Of a stretch of 64,000 nucleotides of DNA, positions 42,680 through 52,898 are shown piece by piece. The notes beneath the pieces are model-generated. The model was not told the DNA's origin. It saw only the letters and a program-made list of their open reading frames with translations, and did not search any database. Each line of letters begins with the position of its first letter. Positions within the stretch are counted from its first letter, which is position 1. The translations under genes were made by a program, and so were the position numbers. Source of the DNA: Mesorhizobium sp. NFR06 (GTDB lineage: Bacteria; Pseudomonadota; Alphaproteobacteria; Rhizobiales; Rhizobiaceae); contig NZ_FOVT01000005.1 of NCBI RefSeq assembly GCF_900115245.1, forward strand, positions 248,001-312,000, in the 5' to 3' direction.

Positions 42680-44023
42680 CTATTCACCCTTGGCCAGGTA
42701 TTTTTCCAGCCAGTGGATGTCGTAGTCGCCATTGGCGATGTCGGGATTGCCGACAAGGTCGCGGAACAGCGGCAGCGTCGTCTTGATGCCGTCGACGACG
42801 AATTCGTCGAGCGCGCGGCGCAGCCGCATCATGCATTCGACGCGGTTGCGGCCGTGCACGATGAGCTTGCCGATCAGGCTGTCGTAATAGGGTGGGATCT
42901 TGTAGCCGGAATAGACGCCGGAATCGACGCGGATGCCGAGGCCGCCAGGCGTGTGGAAATGCGTGATCGTGCCGGGCGAGGGCGTGAAGGTGCGCGCGTC
43001 CTCGGCGTTGATGCGGCACTCGATGGCATGGCCATTGAACTTGATGTCTTCCTGCCTCACCGACAGCCCTCCGCCCGAGGCGACGCGGATCTGCTCATGC
43101 ACGAGGTCGATGCCGGTGATCGCCTCGGTCACCGGGTGCTCGACCTGCAGACGGGTGTTCATCTCGATGAAATAGAACTCGCCATTCTCATACAGGAATT
43201 CGATCGTGCCGGCACCGGAATAGCCCAGATCGGCGATCGCCTTGGCGCAGATGCCGCCGATGCGCGAGCGCTCCTCGGCGTTGAGCGCGGGCGAATTGGC
43301 TTCCTCCCAGACCTTCTGGTGGCGGCGCTGCAGCGAGCAGTCACGCTCGCCGAAATGCACGCCGCGGCCGGCGCCGTCGCCGAACACCTGTACTTCGATA
43401 TGGCGCGGCTTCTGCAGATACTTCTCGATATAGACGGCATCGTCGCCGAAGGCCGCACCCGCCTCCGACCTTGCCGTCTGCAACGCGACTTCGAGATCCG
43501 CCTCGGTGTGCGCCACCTTCATGCCGCGCCCGCCGCCGCCGGCGGAAGCCTTGATGATCACCGGATAGCCGATCTCGGCGGCGACGCGCTTGGCTTCCTT
43601 CTCCTCGCTGATCGCGCCGTCGGAGCCAGGCACGACGGGGATGCCGAGCCGCTTTGCGGTGCGCTTGGCCTCGATCTTGTCGCCCATGACGCGGATATGG
43701 TCGCCCGACGGGCCGATGAAGGTGATGTTGTGGGCGGCAAGGATGTCGGCGAACTTGGCGTTTTCCGACAGGAAGCCGTAGCCCGGATGCACGGCGTCGG
43801 CGCCGGTGATCTCGCAGGCGGCGACGATCTGGTGGATGTTGAGATAGCTTTCGCGCGAGGGCGGCGGGCCGATGCACACACTCTCGTCGGCAAGCCGCAC
43901 ATGCATGGCGTCGGAATCCGCGGTCGAATGGACCACCACCGTCTGGATGCCGAGTTCCTTGCAGGCGCGCAGCACCCGGAGCGCGATTTCGCCACGGTTG
44001 GCGATGAGGATCTTCTGGAACAT
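42680..44023 (-). CDS. accC: Acetyl-CoA carboxylase, biotin carboxylase subunit
   Basis: 447-aa ATP-grasp enzyme that carboxylates biotin on AccB, the first step of fatty acid synthesis. Signature: MFQKILIANRGEIALRVLRAC (split), GYGFLSENAKFADI, the ATP-grasp Gly loop ASAGGGGRGMK (about 160-170), EMNTRLQVEHPVTE and GHAIECRINAEDA. Start at ATG 44023 preferred; the frame opens at 44050. Between accB and aat; 19 nt after accB. Confidence 0.98.
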   Translation of the reverse strand: MFQKILIANRGEIALRVLRACKELGIQTVVVHSTADSDAMHVRLADESVCIGPPPSRESYLNIHQIVAACEITGADAVHPGYGFLSENAKFADILAAHNITFIGPSGDHIRVMGDKIEAKRTAKRLGIPVVPGSDGAISEEKEAKRVAAEIGYPVIIKASAGGGGRGMKVAHTEADLEVALQTARSEAGAAFGDDAVYIEKYLQKPRHIEVQVFGDGAGRGVHFGERDCSLQRRHQKVWEEANSPALNAEERSRIGGICAKAIADLGYSGAGTIEFLYENGEFYFIEMNTRLQVEHPVTEAITGIDLVHEQIRVASGGGLSVRQEDIKFNGHAIECRINAEDARTFTPSPGTITHFHTPGGLGIRVDSGVYSGYKIPPYYDSLIGKLIVHGRNRVECMMRLRRALDEFVVDGIKTTLPLFRDLVGNPDIANGDYDIHWLEKYLAKGE

Positions 44024-44042
44024 CTGTTGACTGTTCCCGGCC

Positions 44043-44504
44043 TTACTCAAGGACCACTAGCGGCATTCCGTACTCGACCGGCTGGGCATCCTCGATGAGG
44101 ATCGCCGTCACCGTGCCGGCGCGCGGCGAGGGGATCTGGTTCATCGTCTTCATCGCCTCGATGATGAGCAGCGTCTGGCCTTCCTTCACCTTCTGGCCGA
44201 TCTCGACGAACGGCTTGGCGTCGGGCGAGGGCGCCAGATAGGCCGTGCCGACCATAGGCGAAGGCACGGCGTTCTTGGACGGATCGGCGGCCACGGCTGC
44301 GGCCGCCGCACCGGACTGAGCCGTCGCGGCTACGGGAGCTGCGGCGATCGGCGCGGCAACCGCATGAACGGCCTGTGTCTGGCGCGATACGCGCACCTTG
44401 AGATCGCCGAGCTCAACCTCGATCTCGGTCAGGTTGGTGTCGTTCAGAATGCCCGCCAGGTCGCGAATCAGCTGTTGGTCAACACCGTTCTTTTTTATCG
44501 ACAT
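44043..44504 (-). CDS. accB: Acetyl-CoA carboxylase, biotin carboxyl carrier protein
   Basis: 153-aa protein carrying biotin on Lys in [10 protein letters not shown] (about 117-126, AMKM type with Thr). An N-terminal region (about 1-42) and an Ala-rich linker (43-80) precede the biotinyl domain ([27 protein letters not shown], split). Starts at ATG 44504. Located between aroQ and accC in the usual order. Confidence 0.97.
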   Translation of the reverse strand: MSIKKNGVDQQLIRDLAGILNDTNLTEIEVELGDLKVRVSRQTQAVHAVAAPIAAAPVAATAQSGAAAAAVAADPSKNAVPSPMVGTAYLAPSPDAKPFVEIGQKVKEGQTLLIIEAMKTMNQIPSPRAGTVTAILIEDAQPVEYGMPLVVLE

Positions 44505-44530
44505 TTTCGAGCCTTCTGTTTGGGGGCCGG

Positions 44531-44965
44531 TCACAGGCGTGCCGCCAATGCCTGCAGCGCGAGCGTGTAGCCGAGCGGCCCGAACCCGCAGATCATGCCG
44601 ACAGCGACCGGCGAGACCATGGAGACGTGGCGGAAGGGCTCCCGCGCGTGGATGTTGGAAAGATGGACTTCCGCGACGGGCAGCGGCGCGATGGCGCGGA
44701 TGGCGTCGTGGATGGCGATCGATGTGTGGCTGTAGGCGCCGGGGTTGATGACGATGCCCGCCGCCTTGTCGCCGGCTTCCTGGATCCAGTCGACCAGGTC
44801 GCCCTCATGGTTGGACTGGCGAAAGTCGATCTCGAGTCCGAGCGCGGCGCCCGCCGCCTTGCAGTCCTCGGCGATGGCCGCAAGCGTCTTGCCGCCATAA
44901 ATCCCCGGCTCGCGTTTGCCGAGCGCATTGAGATTGGGACCGTTGAGGACGAAAATCGTTTTCAA
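44531..44965 (-). CDS. aroQ: 3-dehydroquinate dehydratase, type II
   Basis: 144-aa enzyme of the shikimate pathway that dehydrates 3-dehydroquinate, dodecameric type II. Conserved [17 protein letters not shown] (catalytic Tyr), [28 protein letters not shown] and [14 protein letters not shown]. The likely start is TTG 44965 (AAGG 8 nt upstream) giving [10 protein letters not shown] from residue 2; an ATG at 45025 is possible but adds 20 non-conserved residues. In line with accB-accC. Confidence 0.93.
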   Translation of the reverse strand: MKTIFVLNGPNLNALGKREPGIYGGKTLAAIAEDCKAAGAALGLEIDFRQSNHEGDLVDWIQEAGDKAAGIVINPGAYSHTSIAIHDAIRAIAPLPVAEVHLSNIHAREPFRHVSMVSPVAVGMICGFGPLGYTLALQALAARL

Positions 44966-45097
44966 TATGCAGACCTTTTTCTGCGCCGACCCCAAGCCGG
45001 CGCACTGGGCCTCTATAATGGGCATAGCCGCCCGCGAAAAGAGCGCAAGTGCGTTCTTTCGCTGTTCACAGCGGTCGGCTTCTGCACCCGTGGGTGC

Positions 45098-45925
45098 TTA
45101 GAGCGCGCTCTTTGCCTCCTCGATCTTTTCCGCCAGAACCTGCTGGCCGAGCGCTCCGAAGATCACCTCGTTGCCGACCACATAGGACGGCGTGCCGGTG
45201 ATCGACAGCTTCGTTGCAAGGTCATAGGTGCGCGAAATCGTTTCGGCGATGCGGGGATCCTTCATCTTCTCGCGCAGCGTCGCCTCGTCGGCGCCGAGCG
45301 AAAGCGCCACCTTGATGGCGGTCGCTTCGGTGGCGCGGCCCTGGCCGCCGAGCAGCGCGGTGTGGAAATCGCCGTATTTCTCCGGGTGCATCAGGTGGAA
45401 CGCCATGGAAACGACGCTGGCCTTCTGCGAATCCGGGCTGAGGATCGGGAATTCCTTGAGCACGAAGCGCAGGTCCGGGTCGGACTTGGTCAAGGCTCGC
45501 ATGTCCTCGATGGCGCGTTTGCAGAAGCCGCAGTTGTAGTCATAGAACTCGACGATCGTGACCTTGCCCTTCGGGTTGCCGACGACGCCGTCGAAGGTGG
45601 AGTTGAAGATCTCGTCTTTGGAATTCTTGATCACGCCGAGGGCGGCGAGCCGCTGCTCCTCTTTCTGCTTGGCCTCGAGCGCGTCCTGCACCTCGAGCAG
45701 AACTTCCGGATTCTTCAAGAGATAGTCGCGGATGATGCCCTCGACCTCCTTTCGATCGATCTTGGTGTCGGCAGGGGCCTTGGTGTCGGTAGAGGACGTC
45801 ATCTGTGCCACTTGCACGGTGTCGGCCCTCGCGGCCTGGGGATTTCCCGCCACGAAGCCGAAGGCCAACATGCCGAGCGCCACCGCCAGACCGCCGGCAC
45901 TGCCGAGCAGGATTGCCTTATTCAT
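45098..45925 (-). CDS. DsbA-family thiol:disulfide oxidoreductase
   Basis: 275-aa periplasmic protein with signal sequence (about 1-35), a helical N-terminal segment (50-95; VEGIIRDYLLKNPEVLLEVQ, split) of the Com1-like or ScsC-like type, and a thioredoxin fold with the CGFC active site (about 136-139) and cis-Pro in ITGTPSYVVG. The helical segment may allow oligomers and isomerase activity. A second ATG at 45928 lies 3 nt upstream. Between the M48 peptidase and aroQ. Confidence 0.9.
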   Translation of the reverse strand: MNKAILLGSAGGLAVALGMLAFGFVAGNPQAARADTVQVAQMTSSTDTKAPADTKIDRKEVEGIIRDYLLKNPEVLLEVQDALEAKQKEEQRLAALGVIKNSKDEIFNSTFDGVVGNPKGKVTIVEFYDYNCGFCKRAIEDMRALTKSDPDLRFVLKEFPILSPDSQKASVVSMAFHLMHPEKYGDFHTALLGGQGRATEATAIKVALSLGADEATLREKMKDPRIAETISRTYDLATKLSITGTPSYVVGNEVIFGALGQQVLAEKIEEAKSAL

Positions 45926-45983
45926 CATCTCGTTCCTTTTGCCTGTTCCTGTCCGCCTTGGTCGCCGCCAAAGTCCGGGAGGT

Positions 45984-47396
45984 TCATTTCAGTTTATTCG
46001 ATGGCGTGTAGTTTATGATATCCTGAGCGCGGACCCAGCGGGGCTCGCCGCGTTTCAATTTCTGTTGAGCGCGCATGGCGAATATCTTCGCGTTTTTGTA
46101 GTCGCCCGCATAGTAGTGGCCTTCGGCGGTGGCGAGATCGGCGGCCGGGATGTCGCCGAGTTCACCATATGCCTGCGCCAGAAAGCGATAAGCTTCCGAA
46201 TTGTCCTTGTCCCGCCCGACGCCGATGTTGAGTTGGGTGACCGCCTTTTTCAGCGAATCGGGCGTGCCCACCGCCATCAGCGCCTGGCCGACCGAGACCG
46301 ACAGCAGGCCGGAACGCGCGGGATCGAGGCTGACCGCCTTGGCATAGGCGTCCGCGGCGTCCTTCGGCTTGTTGATCTTCATCAGGATATCGCCGCGCAG
46401 CTCCTGGAAATACGGGTTTTTCGGTTGCTCCTTGATCAGCGCCGCGGTCTTGGTCAGCGCTGCGCCCGGATTGCCATAGAGATAGGTCTGCTGCGCGTCG
46501 CCGTAGCGCGAGGCGAGGCTGGTCGGGTTCTTGCGCATCAGCCGTGCAACGGCCGCCTGGCCCTGCATATAGGCGGCGATCTTGATGCGCATCATGTCAT
46601 GCCGCTGCTGCAGCGCCGGCGGGTCGACATTGTTGACGAAGGGGCTTTGCTTGACGAGCGCTTCGAGGTTGGCGATGCGCTCCTGCGGCATCGGATGGCT
46701 GATCCGGTAGGGGTCGACCTGGGTGCCCGCCAGCGACAGCGCGCTCTGGAAGCGGCCGAAGGTCTTCAGCATGCCCATGCCGGACTGACCGGTAGCGTTC
46801 AGATAGGTGATCGCCGAACGGTCGGCGGTGATTTCTTCGGTACGCTGATAGGCAAGGATGCTGCGCTGCGCCATCTCGCCGCCGCCGGCGGCGACGCCCA
46901 TGCCGGCGCCGGCAAGGCCGCGGCTGTTGGTGGTGGCGCCGGCAACCATGGCGCCGGCGCCGAGCAGCGTGGCGATGATGGCCATGGTCTTGGCGCGGTC
47001 GAGCTGGTCGCGCAATTTCTGCTGGTGTCCGCCGGCTATATGGCCGGCCTCGTGCGCGATGACGCCGATGATCTCGTTCGGCGTTTCCGCGGTCGCCAGC
47101 GCGCCCGTGTTGATGAACAGGCGCCGCCCGGTGACGAAGGCGTTGAAACTCTGATCGTTGACCAGAACGATATCGATGCCGTCATTGGCGAGCCCCGCCG
47201 CCTTGAAGATCGGCCGGGCATAATCGCGCACCAAGGCCTCGATCTCGGCGTCGCGCACCACTGGCACGCCCTGCGCGAAGACGCTCACCGAGCTCGAGAG
47301 GGCAACAGTCGCGGCAAGCAGAAGCGTCGCCAAGCCGCGCGCGGTTCGGCCGAGAGATTTCGGTTTGCCAATCAATGGTCGGGGTCGGCTCAACAT
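45984..47396 (-). CDS. M48-family metalloprotease with TPR repeats (BepA-like)
   Basis: 470-aa periplasmic peptidase. Signal peptide (about 1-42, ending VFAQG), a zinc site HEAGH in VIAHEAGHIAGGH (about 107-119) with a third ligand in TEEITADRSAI, and C-terminal TPR-like repeats (about 280-450). This combination is that of BepA (YfgC), which handles misfolded outer-membrane proteins. Start ATG 47396 preferred to 47477. Divergent from the aminotransferase gene across 187 nt. Confidence 0.9.
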   Translation of the reverse strand: MLSRPRPLIGKPKSLGRTARGLATLLLAATVALSSSVSVFAQGVPVVRDAEIEALVRDYARPIFKAAGLANDGIDIVLVNDQSFNAFVTGRRLFINTGALATAETPNEIIGVIAHEAGHIAGGHQQKLRDQLDRAKTMAIIATLLGAGAMVAGATTNSRGLAGAGMGVAAGGGEMAQRSILAYQRTEEITADRSAITYLNATGQSGMGMLKTFGRFQSALSLAGTQVDPYRISHPMPQERIANLEALVKQSPFVNNVDPPALQQRHDMMRIKIAAYMQGQAAVARLMRKNPTSLASRYGDAQQTYLYGNPGAALTKTAALIKEQPKNPYFQELRGDILMKINKPKDAADAYAKAVSLDPARSGLLSVSVGQALMAVGTPDSLKKAVTQLNIGVGRDKDNSEAYRFLAQAYGELGDIPAADLATAEGHYYAGDYKNAKIFAMRAQQKLKRGEPRWVRAQDIINYTPSNKLK

Positions 47397-47583
47397 AAGG
47401 TCCACTGGTAGACGAGCGGGCGAAAGATGAAAAGTCGGCGCCGGCAACTTCCTGCGCGCTTGTGATCCCCACATCAATCGGGCATTTGTGCGGCGCTGTC
47501 CTTGAACCCGGGCAGCTCAAGGGCAAGTCTGCGGCGGGTTGCGTCTGGAATTTCGCCGAATAACGGCAGCTGGAAGAGGTCAA

Positions 47584-48732
47584 ATGGTCGTTTCGCTTTC
47601 GCGCCGGGGGGAAGTCGAGCCGTTCCACGCCATGGATATCCTGGCCGAAGCCAATCGGCTGAAGGCTACCGGCGTGCCCGTGGTGTCGATGGCCGTCGGC
47701 CAGCCGTCGGACCCCGCGCCGGCCGGGGTCCGCGAGGCGGCGGCCGCGGCTCTCAGGCATGGCCGCATCGGCTACACCGATGCATTGGGTCTGGCCGAAT
47801 TGCGCCAGGCGATCGCGGCGCACTATGGCGAGCATTACGGGATCGACGTCGCGCCGTCGCGCGTTGCGGTGACGACCGGCTCGTCAGCCGCCTTCAACCT
47901 CGCCTTCCTGGCAATGTTCGATCCGGGCGACCGCGTCGCCATCGCCGCGCCAGGCTATCCGGCCTACCGCAATATCATGGCCGCGCTCGGCATCGAGATC
48001 GTCGAGATCGAGCTCGGCGCGGATGCCTACCTTCATGCCGAGCACCTGAAGGGCGCGCATCGCGAAAAGCCGCTCAAGGGCGTGCTGTTCGCCAGTCCCG
48101 CCAATCCGACCGGCGCGGTGATTCCGGCGGATGAACTTGCGGCCCTGGTGAGAACGGCTGAGGAACTCGGCATCGCTGTGATCTCGGACGAAATCTACCA
48201 CAGGCTGGCCTATGCGGCGCCGGATGTCACCGCGCTGGCGTACGGCGCCGCCGTGACGGTGATCAACTCCTTCTCGAAATACTACTGCATGACCGGCTGG
48301 CGCATCGGCTGGATGGTGTTGCCGCAGGAACTGGTGCGGCCGGTCGAGCGCATCGCCCAGAGCCTCTACATCTCGCCGCCGGAACTGTCGCAGATCGCCG
48401 CGATCGAGGCGTTCAAGGCCACGCAGGAGCTGGAAAAGGTCAAGGCGCGCTATGCCTGGAACCGCGATCTTCTGATGAAGCGTCTGCCGGAACTCGGCTT
48501 CGCGCTCGCCGCGCCGATGGACGGCGCCTTCTATGCCTTCTGCGACGTCACCCGCCATACCAATGACAGCATGGCTTTTGCGCGAAAAATGCTTGCCGAG
48601 GCGCATGTCGCGGCAACCCCGGGTCGCGATTTCGATCCGCTGCAGGGCCATCGCACCATGCGCTTTTCCTATGCCGGCAGCCATGACGACATGGTCGAGG
48701 CTCTGGCGCGCATCGAACGCTGGCTGAAATAG
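47584..48732 (+). CDS. Class I/II PLP-dependent aminotransferase
   Basis: 382-aa aminotransferase. Visible: [46 protein letters not shown] (split), the NPTGA motif (about 177), ISDEIYHRL, and the PLP-binding Lys in [14 protein letters not shown] (about 233). AspC-like class I group; substrate not clear. Start ATG 47584 has AAGAGG upstream. Followed by glsA at 5 nt, which suggests amino-acid nitrogen metabolism. Confidence 0.92.
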   Translation: MVVSLSRRGEVEPFHAMDILAEANRLKATGVPVVSMAVGQPSDPAPAGVREAAAAALRHGRIGYTDALGLAELRQAIAAHYGEHYGIDVAPSRVAVTTGSSAAFNLAFLAMFDPGDRVAIAAPGYPAYRNIMAALGIEIVEIELGADAYLHAEHLKGAHREKPLKGVLFASPANPTGAVIPADELAALVRTAEELGIAVISDEIYHRLAYAAPDVTALAYGAAVTVINSFSKYYCMTGWRIGWMVLPQELVRPVERIAQSLYISPPELSQIAAIEAFKATQELEKVKARYAWNRDLLMKRLPELGFALAAPMDGAFYAFCDVTRHTNDSMAFARKMLAEAHVAATPGRDFDPLQGHRTMRFSYAGSHDDMVEALARIERWLK

Positions 48733-48737
48733 AAGCC

Positions 48738-49667
48738 ATGCCGGAGCTCGAGCAGGCATTGGCCGAAGTGGCCGCGGAAATGGCGGAGCGCACCGATCGC
48801 GGCGAGGTGGCGACCTACATCCCGCAGCTCGGCAAGGTCGATCCGAAGAGGTTCGGCATTGCCGCCGTGACCAATGATGGTCGCGTCATCCTTGCCGGCG
48901 ATGCCGATCAACCCTTTTCGATCCAGAGCGTCTCGAAGGTCTTTACCCTGACGTTGGCGCTCGGCAAGGTCGGCGATGCGCTGTGGCAGCGCGTCGGCCG
49001 CGAGCCGTCCGGCAATCCGTTCAATTCGATCGTCCAGCTCGAACATGAGAACGGCATCCCGCGCAATCCGTTCATCAACGCCGGCGCCATCGTCGTCTCC
49101 GACGTCTTGCTCGCCGGCCATCAGCCGCGCGAGGCGATCGGCGAGATCCTGCGCTTCGTCCAGTTTCTCGCCGATGACGAGACGATCATCATCGATCGCG
49201 AAGTGGCTGCATCCGAACGAGCCACCGGCTACCGCAACTTCGCATTGGCCAACTACATGAAATCCTTCGGCAATATCGACCATGCCCCGGAGCTCGCGCT
49301 TGGCGTCTATTTCCATCATTGCGCGATTGCCATGAGTTGCCGCCAGCTTGCCATGGCGGGCCGCTTCCTCGCCAATGGCGGCAGGAACCCGGCGACCGGG
49401 CACTCGGTCGTGTCGGCCGAACGGGCGCGCCGCATCGGCGCGCTGATGCTGACCTGCGGGCACTATGACGGGTCGGGCGATTTTGCCTTCCGCGTCGGCA
49501 TCCCGGGCAAGAGCGGTGTCGGCGGCGGCATTCTCGGCATCGTGCCCGGGGTGGCTTCGCTGGCGGTCTGGTCGCCCGGCCTCAACGACAACGGCAACTC
49601 CAAGCTCGGCTCAATCGCCCTGGAGAAGCTCGCCCGGATGATGAACTGGTCGATCTTCGCGCCGTAA
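48738..49667 (+). CDS. glsA: Glutaminase
   Basis: 309-aa serine-dependent beta-lactamase-fold glutaminase that converts glutamine to glutamate and ammonia. Catalytic Ser-x-x-Lys in QSVSKVFTL (about 66-69); [19 protein letters not shown] and [11 protein letters not shown] are conserved family pieces. Co-transcribed with the aminotransferase (5 nt). Followed by a tandem repeat array and terminator. Confidence 0.95.
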   Translation: MPELEQALAEVAAEMAERTDRGEVATYIPQLGKVDPKRFGIAAVTNDGRVILAGDADQPFSIQSVSKVFTLTLALGKVGDALWQRVGREPSGNPFNSIVQLEHENGIPRNPFINAGAIVVSDVLLAGHQPREAIGEILRFVQFLADDETIIIDREVAASERATGYRNFALANYMKSFGNIDHAPELALGVYFHHCAIAMSCRQLAMAGRFLANGGRNPATGHSVVSAERARRIGALMLTCGHYDGSGDFAFRVGIPGKSGVGGGILGIVPGVASLAVWSPGLNDNGNSKLGSIALEKLARMMNWSIFAP

Positions 49668-49670
49668 AGC

Positions 49671-49868
49671 AATTCCAGGAAAAGTGCGCAGCGGTTTTCC
49701 GTCCGGAATTGCGCGGGTAAAGGCCAATTCCAGGAAAAGTGCGCAGCGGTTTTCCGTCCGGAATTGCGCGGGTAAAGGCCAATTCCAGGAAAAGTGTGCA
49801 GCGGTTTTCCGTCCGGAATTGCGCGGCTAAAAGCCAATTCCAGGAAAAGTGAACAGTGGTTTTCCGCC
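49671..49868. repeat. 55-bp tandem array of type B palindrome
   Basis: Three full units (49671-49725, 49726-49780, 49781-49835) and a fourth partial (49836-49868) placed directly head to tail. The core unit is AATTCCAGGAAAAGTGCGCA followed by GCGGTTTTCCGTCCGGAATT and a 15-nt GC-rich spacer. Within a unit AATTCC...GGAATT and GGAAAA...TTTTCC pair to form a hairpin around GTGCGCAGCGG. Units 1 and 2 are identical; later units carry substitutions. No spacers of differing sequence lie between them. Confidence 0.92.
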
Positions 49869-49889
49869 GTGGAAATGGCTGCATACGAT

Positions 49890-49923
49890 AAAAATCCCGC
49901 GCCGGATTGGGCGCGGGATTTTT
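49890..49923. terminator. Bidirectional terminator between glsA and rne
   Basis: 14-bp stem AAAAATCCCGCGCC / GGCGCGGGATTTTT with loop GGATTG. U-run on both strands. Lies 30 nt after the rne stop and 220 nt after glsA. Confidence 0.9.
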
Positions 49924-49952
49924 TAAAAGATCAGCCTAACAGTCTGAAGGGT

Positions 49953-52898
49953 TTAGAAAAAACCCTTGCGCTGCCACCAGCCGGCGCGCTTCGGCTTGTC
50001 CTCGGTCTTTGCCTCGTCCGACACGCTGGAAGACACGACCGGGACAACCGGGGCGTCGACCGGCTGCGGCTTGCGCCGCGTCGGGTGCGCGTTGGCGGCA
50101 GGCTCCGCCTCCGCTGCCGCTGGAGCCGCGGCAGCCGGTTCGGGCTCGGCAGCGACAGGCGCGACCTGGGCAGCCGCCAAAGGTTCGGACACCGTCTCGG
50201 CCACGGTTTCCTCGGCCGCCTTCTTTGCCCTCGAACGGCGGGGCTTCTTCGGCTTCTTGGCCGCCTCGGCATCGTCATTGGCCGCCGCGGGAGAGGCAGG
50301 CTGTTCGGGCGCCGCTGCCGCGACCGGCTCGCCGGCGGCCTCCGCCGCTTCATCTGCAGTGTCGCCGACAGCTTCGCCGGCAACGGCTTCTGAAGCCTCG
50401 TCTTCGCGGCGATTGCGCTTGCCGCCGCGCTTCCCGCGCCGGCGCTTCTTGCCGGAACCGTCCTCGGCGGTCGCCGCCACGGCCTCGCCGCCGGCGGTCA
50501 CGTCCTGGGCTTCTTCTGCCGCATCGTCGGTGGGTTCACCCGCTTCGGTCGGCGCCGCCACGGCATCCTCACCGTGCTCGCGCTCGCGATCCCTGCCGCC
50601 ACGCCGCCGGCGACGCTTGCGACGCTTGCGATCACGGCCTTCGCCGTCCTCGGAGCGCTGATGCTGGCCCTGTTGCGGGTGGCGCGGCTGTTCGGCCTGG
50701 ACCGAAACTTCCTCTTCCTCCTCGATGACGATCTCGTCCTCGGGTTCTTCCGGCTCGACATAAGCCGGCAGGCTGCGCACCTCGACAAAGCCTTCAGGCT
50801 TCTCGGCGATCGCGCCGCGGAAGATCGCGTAGTGTTGGGTGCCGAGCGTCTCGTCGGCCTCGATCGTGATCGTCAGGCCGAAGCGGGTTTCGAGCTCCAC
50901 CAGGTTGGCGCGCTTGTGGTTGAGCACGTAAAGCGCGGTCGCGGACGGCGTGCGCACGATGATGTGGCTGCGCGAATCCTTGAGCAGGAATTCCTCGATC
51001 GCCCGCACTACCATCAGCGCCACGGAGGAATCGGAGCGCACATGGCCGGTGCCGCCGCAATGCGGGCAGGGCTTCATGGTCGATTCCAGCACGCTGGCGC
51101 GGATGCGCTGGCGCGACATTTCCATCAGGCCGAAATGCGAGATGCGGCCGACCTGGATACGGGCGCGGTCGTTCTTGAGGTGATCCTTCAGCCGCTTCTC
51201 GACGGAGCGGTTGTTGCGGTTCTCCTCCATGTCGATGAAGTCGATGACGATGAGGCCGGCAAGGTCGCGCAGTCGCAACTGGCGCGCCACTTCCTCGGCC
51301 GCTTCCAGATTGGTGTGGAGCGCGGTCTCCTCGATCGAATGCTCCTTGGTGGAGCGGCCGGAGTTGACGTCGATCGAAACCAGCGCCTCGGTCTGGTTGA
51401 TGATGATGTAGCCGCCGCTCTTCAGCGTCACCTGTGGCTGCAGCATGCGGTCAAGCTGCGCCTCGATGCCGTTGCGCACGAAGATCGGCGTGGTGTCGCG
51501 GAAGGGTTGAACCACCTTGGCGTGGCTCGGCATCAGCATGCGCATGAAGTCCTTGGCCTCGCGGTAGCCGTCCTCGCCGGAGACCAGGATTTCGTCGATG
51601 TCCTTGTTGTAGAGGTCGCGCACCGAGCGCTTGATCAGGCTGCCTTCCTCATAGACCAGGGCAGGGGCCGTGGACTGCAGCGTCAGGCTGCGCACGTTCT
51701 CCCAAAGCCGCATCAGGTATTCGTAATCGCGCTTGATCTCGGCCTTGGTGCGGCTTTCGCCGGCCGTGCGCAGGATGACGCCCATGCCCTGCGGCACTTC
51801 GAGGTCGGCCACGACCTCCTTCAAGCGCTTGCGGTCCTGCGCGTTGGTGATCTTGCGCGAGATGCCGCCGCCGCGCGCCGTGTTCGGCATCAGCACCGAA
51901 TAGCGGCCGGCAAGCGACAGATAGGTGGTGAGCGCCGCGCCCTTGTTGCCGCGCTCTTCCTTGACCACTTGCACCAGAAGGATCTGGCGGCGCTTGATGA
52001 CTTCCTGGATCTTGTACTGGCGGCGCACCGGCTTGCGGCGGTTGCGGATTTCCTCGAGCGCGTCCTCGGCGCCGACCGATTCGACCTCGTGCTCATCCAA
52101 ATGCGAGGATGAGACATCCTCCAGCATGCCGCGATCATTGTCGCTGGCCGCGGCTTCACCGGTCTGCTCGGGCTGATCCGCCTGCGGGGCAGCCTCGGAA
52201 ATCACGTCGGCTTCGACGCTCGCTGCAATCGAGGTGGGGCCGCCTTCGGATGGCTTGCCATCCTCGTCGCCGGCGGAGTCGCCCGTCTCGGCCGCGGGTT
52301 CTTCAGCCGCTTCCGATGCGGAGGAGACCACCTCGGCGGCCATTTCCGTGTTTTCAGCCGGGGCGTCGATGGTCTCGCCGCCAGCCTCACTATCCTCGCT
52401 CACGGCAACCGCGGCGGTGGTTTCGTCGGCTGCGGCTGTTGCTTCGGCCGCGTTTTCGCCTTTTTCGGAGGAGGCGGCGATTTCAGCATCGTGCTTGTGC
52501 TCGCCGCGGTCGCGGTTCTTGCCGCCGCGCCGCCGGCTGCGCCGACCGCCACGATCGCGCGCCTGCTGCTCTTCGCCGTTCTCGGTCTCCTCGTCGTCTT
52601 CGTCCTCGGCCTCCTGCGCTTCGGCGCGCAGCAGAGCCTGACGGTCGGCGACCGGGATCTGGTAATAGTCGGGGTGAATTTCACTGAAGGCGAGAAAACC
52701 GTGACGGTTGCCGCCATACTCGACAAAGGCTGCCTGGAGGGAAGGTTCGACGCGGGTTACGCGGGCGAGGTAGATGTTTCCTTTGAGCTGCTTCTTGTCT
52801 TGAGATTCAAAGTCGAATTCTTCGATACGGTTACCGCGAACGACAACAACGCGTGTTTCCTCCGGGTGGGAGGCGTCTATCAGCATCTTGTTGGGCAT
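49953..52898 (-). CDS. rne: Ribonuclease E
   Basis: 981-aa endonuclease, core of the RNA degradosome. S1-like RNA-binding domain starts MPNKMLIDASHPEETRV and is interrupted by an acidic, Ala/Glu-rich insert (about 91-288). The catalytic region has SIDVNSGR (about 509; catalytic Asp), VIDFIDME (about 553) and the zinc-link CPHCGG (about 610). The C-terminal 250 residues are low complexity, with Arg-rich stretches, and end AGWWQRKGFF. Start at ATG 52898; an in-frame ATG at 53018 lies in the leader. Long leader upstream suggests self-regulation. Confidence 0.95.
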   Translation of the reverse strand: MPNKMLIDASHPEETRVVVVRGNRIEEFDFESQDKKQLKGNIYLARVTRVEPSLQAAFVEYGGNRHGFLAFSEIHPDYYQIPVADRQALLRAEAQEAEDEDDEETENGEEQQARDRGGRRSRRRGGKNRDRGEHKHDAEIAASSEKGENAAEATAAADETTAAVAVSEDSEAGGETIDAPAENTEMAAEVVSSASEAAEEPAAETGDSAGDEDGKPSEGGPTSIAASVEADVISEAAPQADQPEQTGEAAASDNDRGMLEDVSSSHLDEHEVESVGAEDALEEIRNRRKPVRRQYKIQEVIKRRQILLVQVVKEERGNKGAALTTYLSLAGRYSVLMPNTARGGGISRKITNAQDRKRLKEVVADLEVPQGMGVILRTAGESRTKAEIKRDYEYLMRLWENVRSLTLQSTAPALVYEEGSLIKRSVRDLYNKDIDEILVSGEDGYREAKDFMRMLMPSHAKVVQPFRDTTPIFVRNGIEAQLDRMLQPQVTLKSGGYIIINQTEALVSIDVNSGRSTKEHSIEETALHTNLEAAEEVARQLRLRDLAGLIVIDFIDMEENRNNRSVEKRLKDHLKNDRARIQVGRISHFGLMEMSRQRIRASVLESTMKPCPHCGGTGHVRSDSSVALMVVRAIEEFLLKDSRSHIIVRTPSATALYVLNHKRANLVELETRFGLTITIEADETLGTQHYAIFRGAIAEKPEGFVEVRSLPAYVEPEEPEDEIVIEEEEEVSVQAEQPRHPQQGQHQRSEDGEGRDRKRRKRRRRRGGRDREREHGEDAVAAPTEAGEPTDDAAEEAQDVTAGGEAVAATAEDGSGKKRRRGKRGGKRNRREDEASEAVAGEAVGDTADEAAEAAGEPVAAAAPEQPASPAAANDDAEAAKKPKKPRRSRAKKAAEETVAETVSEPLAAAQVAPVAAEPEPAAAAPAAAEAEPAANAHPTRRKPQPVDAPVVPVVSSSVSDEAKTEDKPKRAGWWQRKGFF

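Noticed and set aside
49671..49868. CRISPR array
   Set aside because: The repeats are directly contiguous with no distinct spacers, each unit is itself palindromic across 40 bp, and no cas genes are present.
49463..49884. Minus-strand frames through the repeat array
   Set aside because: They translate the repeat units themselves and overlap glsA; no independent evidence for coding.
50574..52112. 512-residue open frame antisense to rne
   Set aside because: Shadow of the rne catalytic region, which has conserved motifs on the minus strand.
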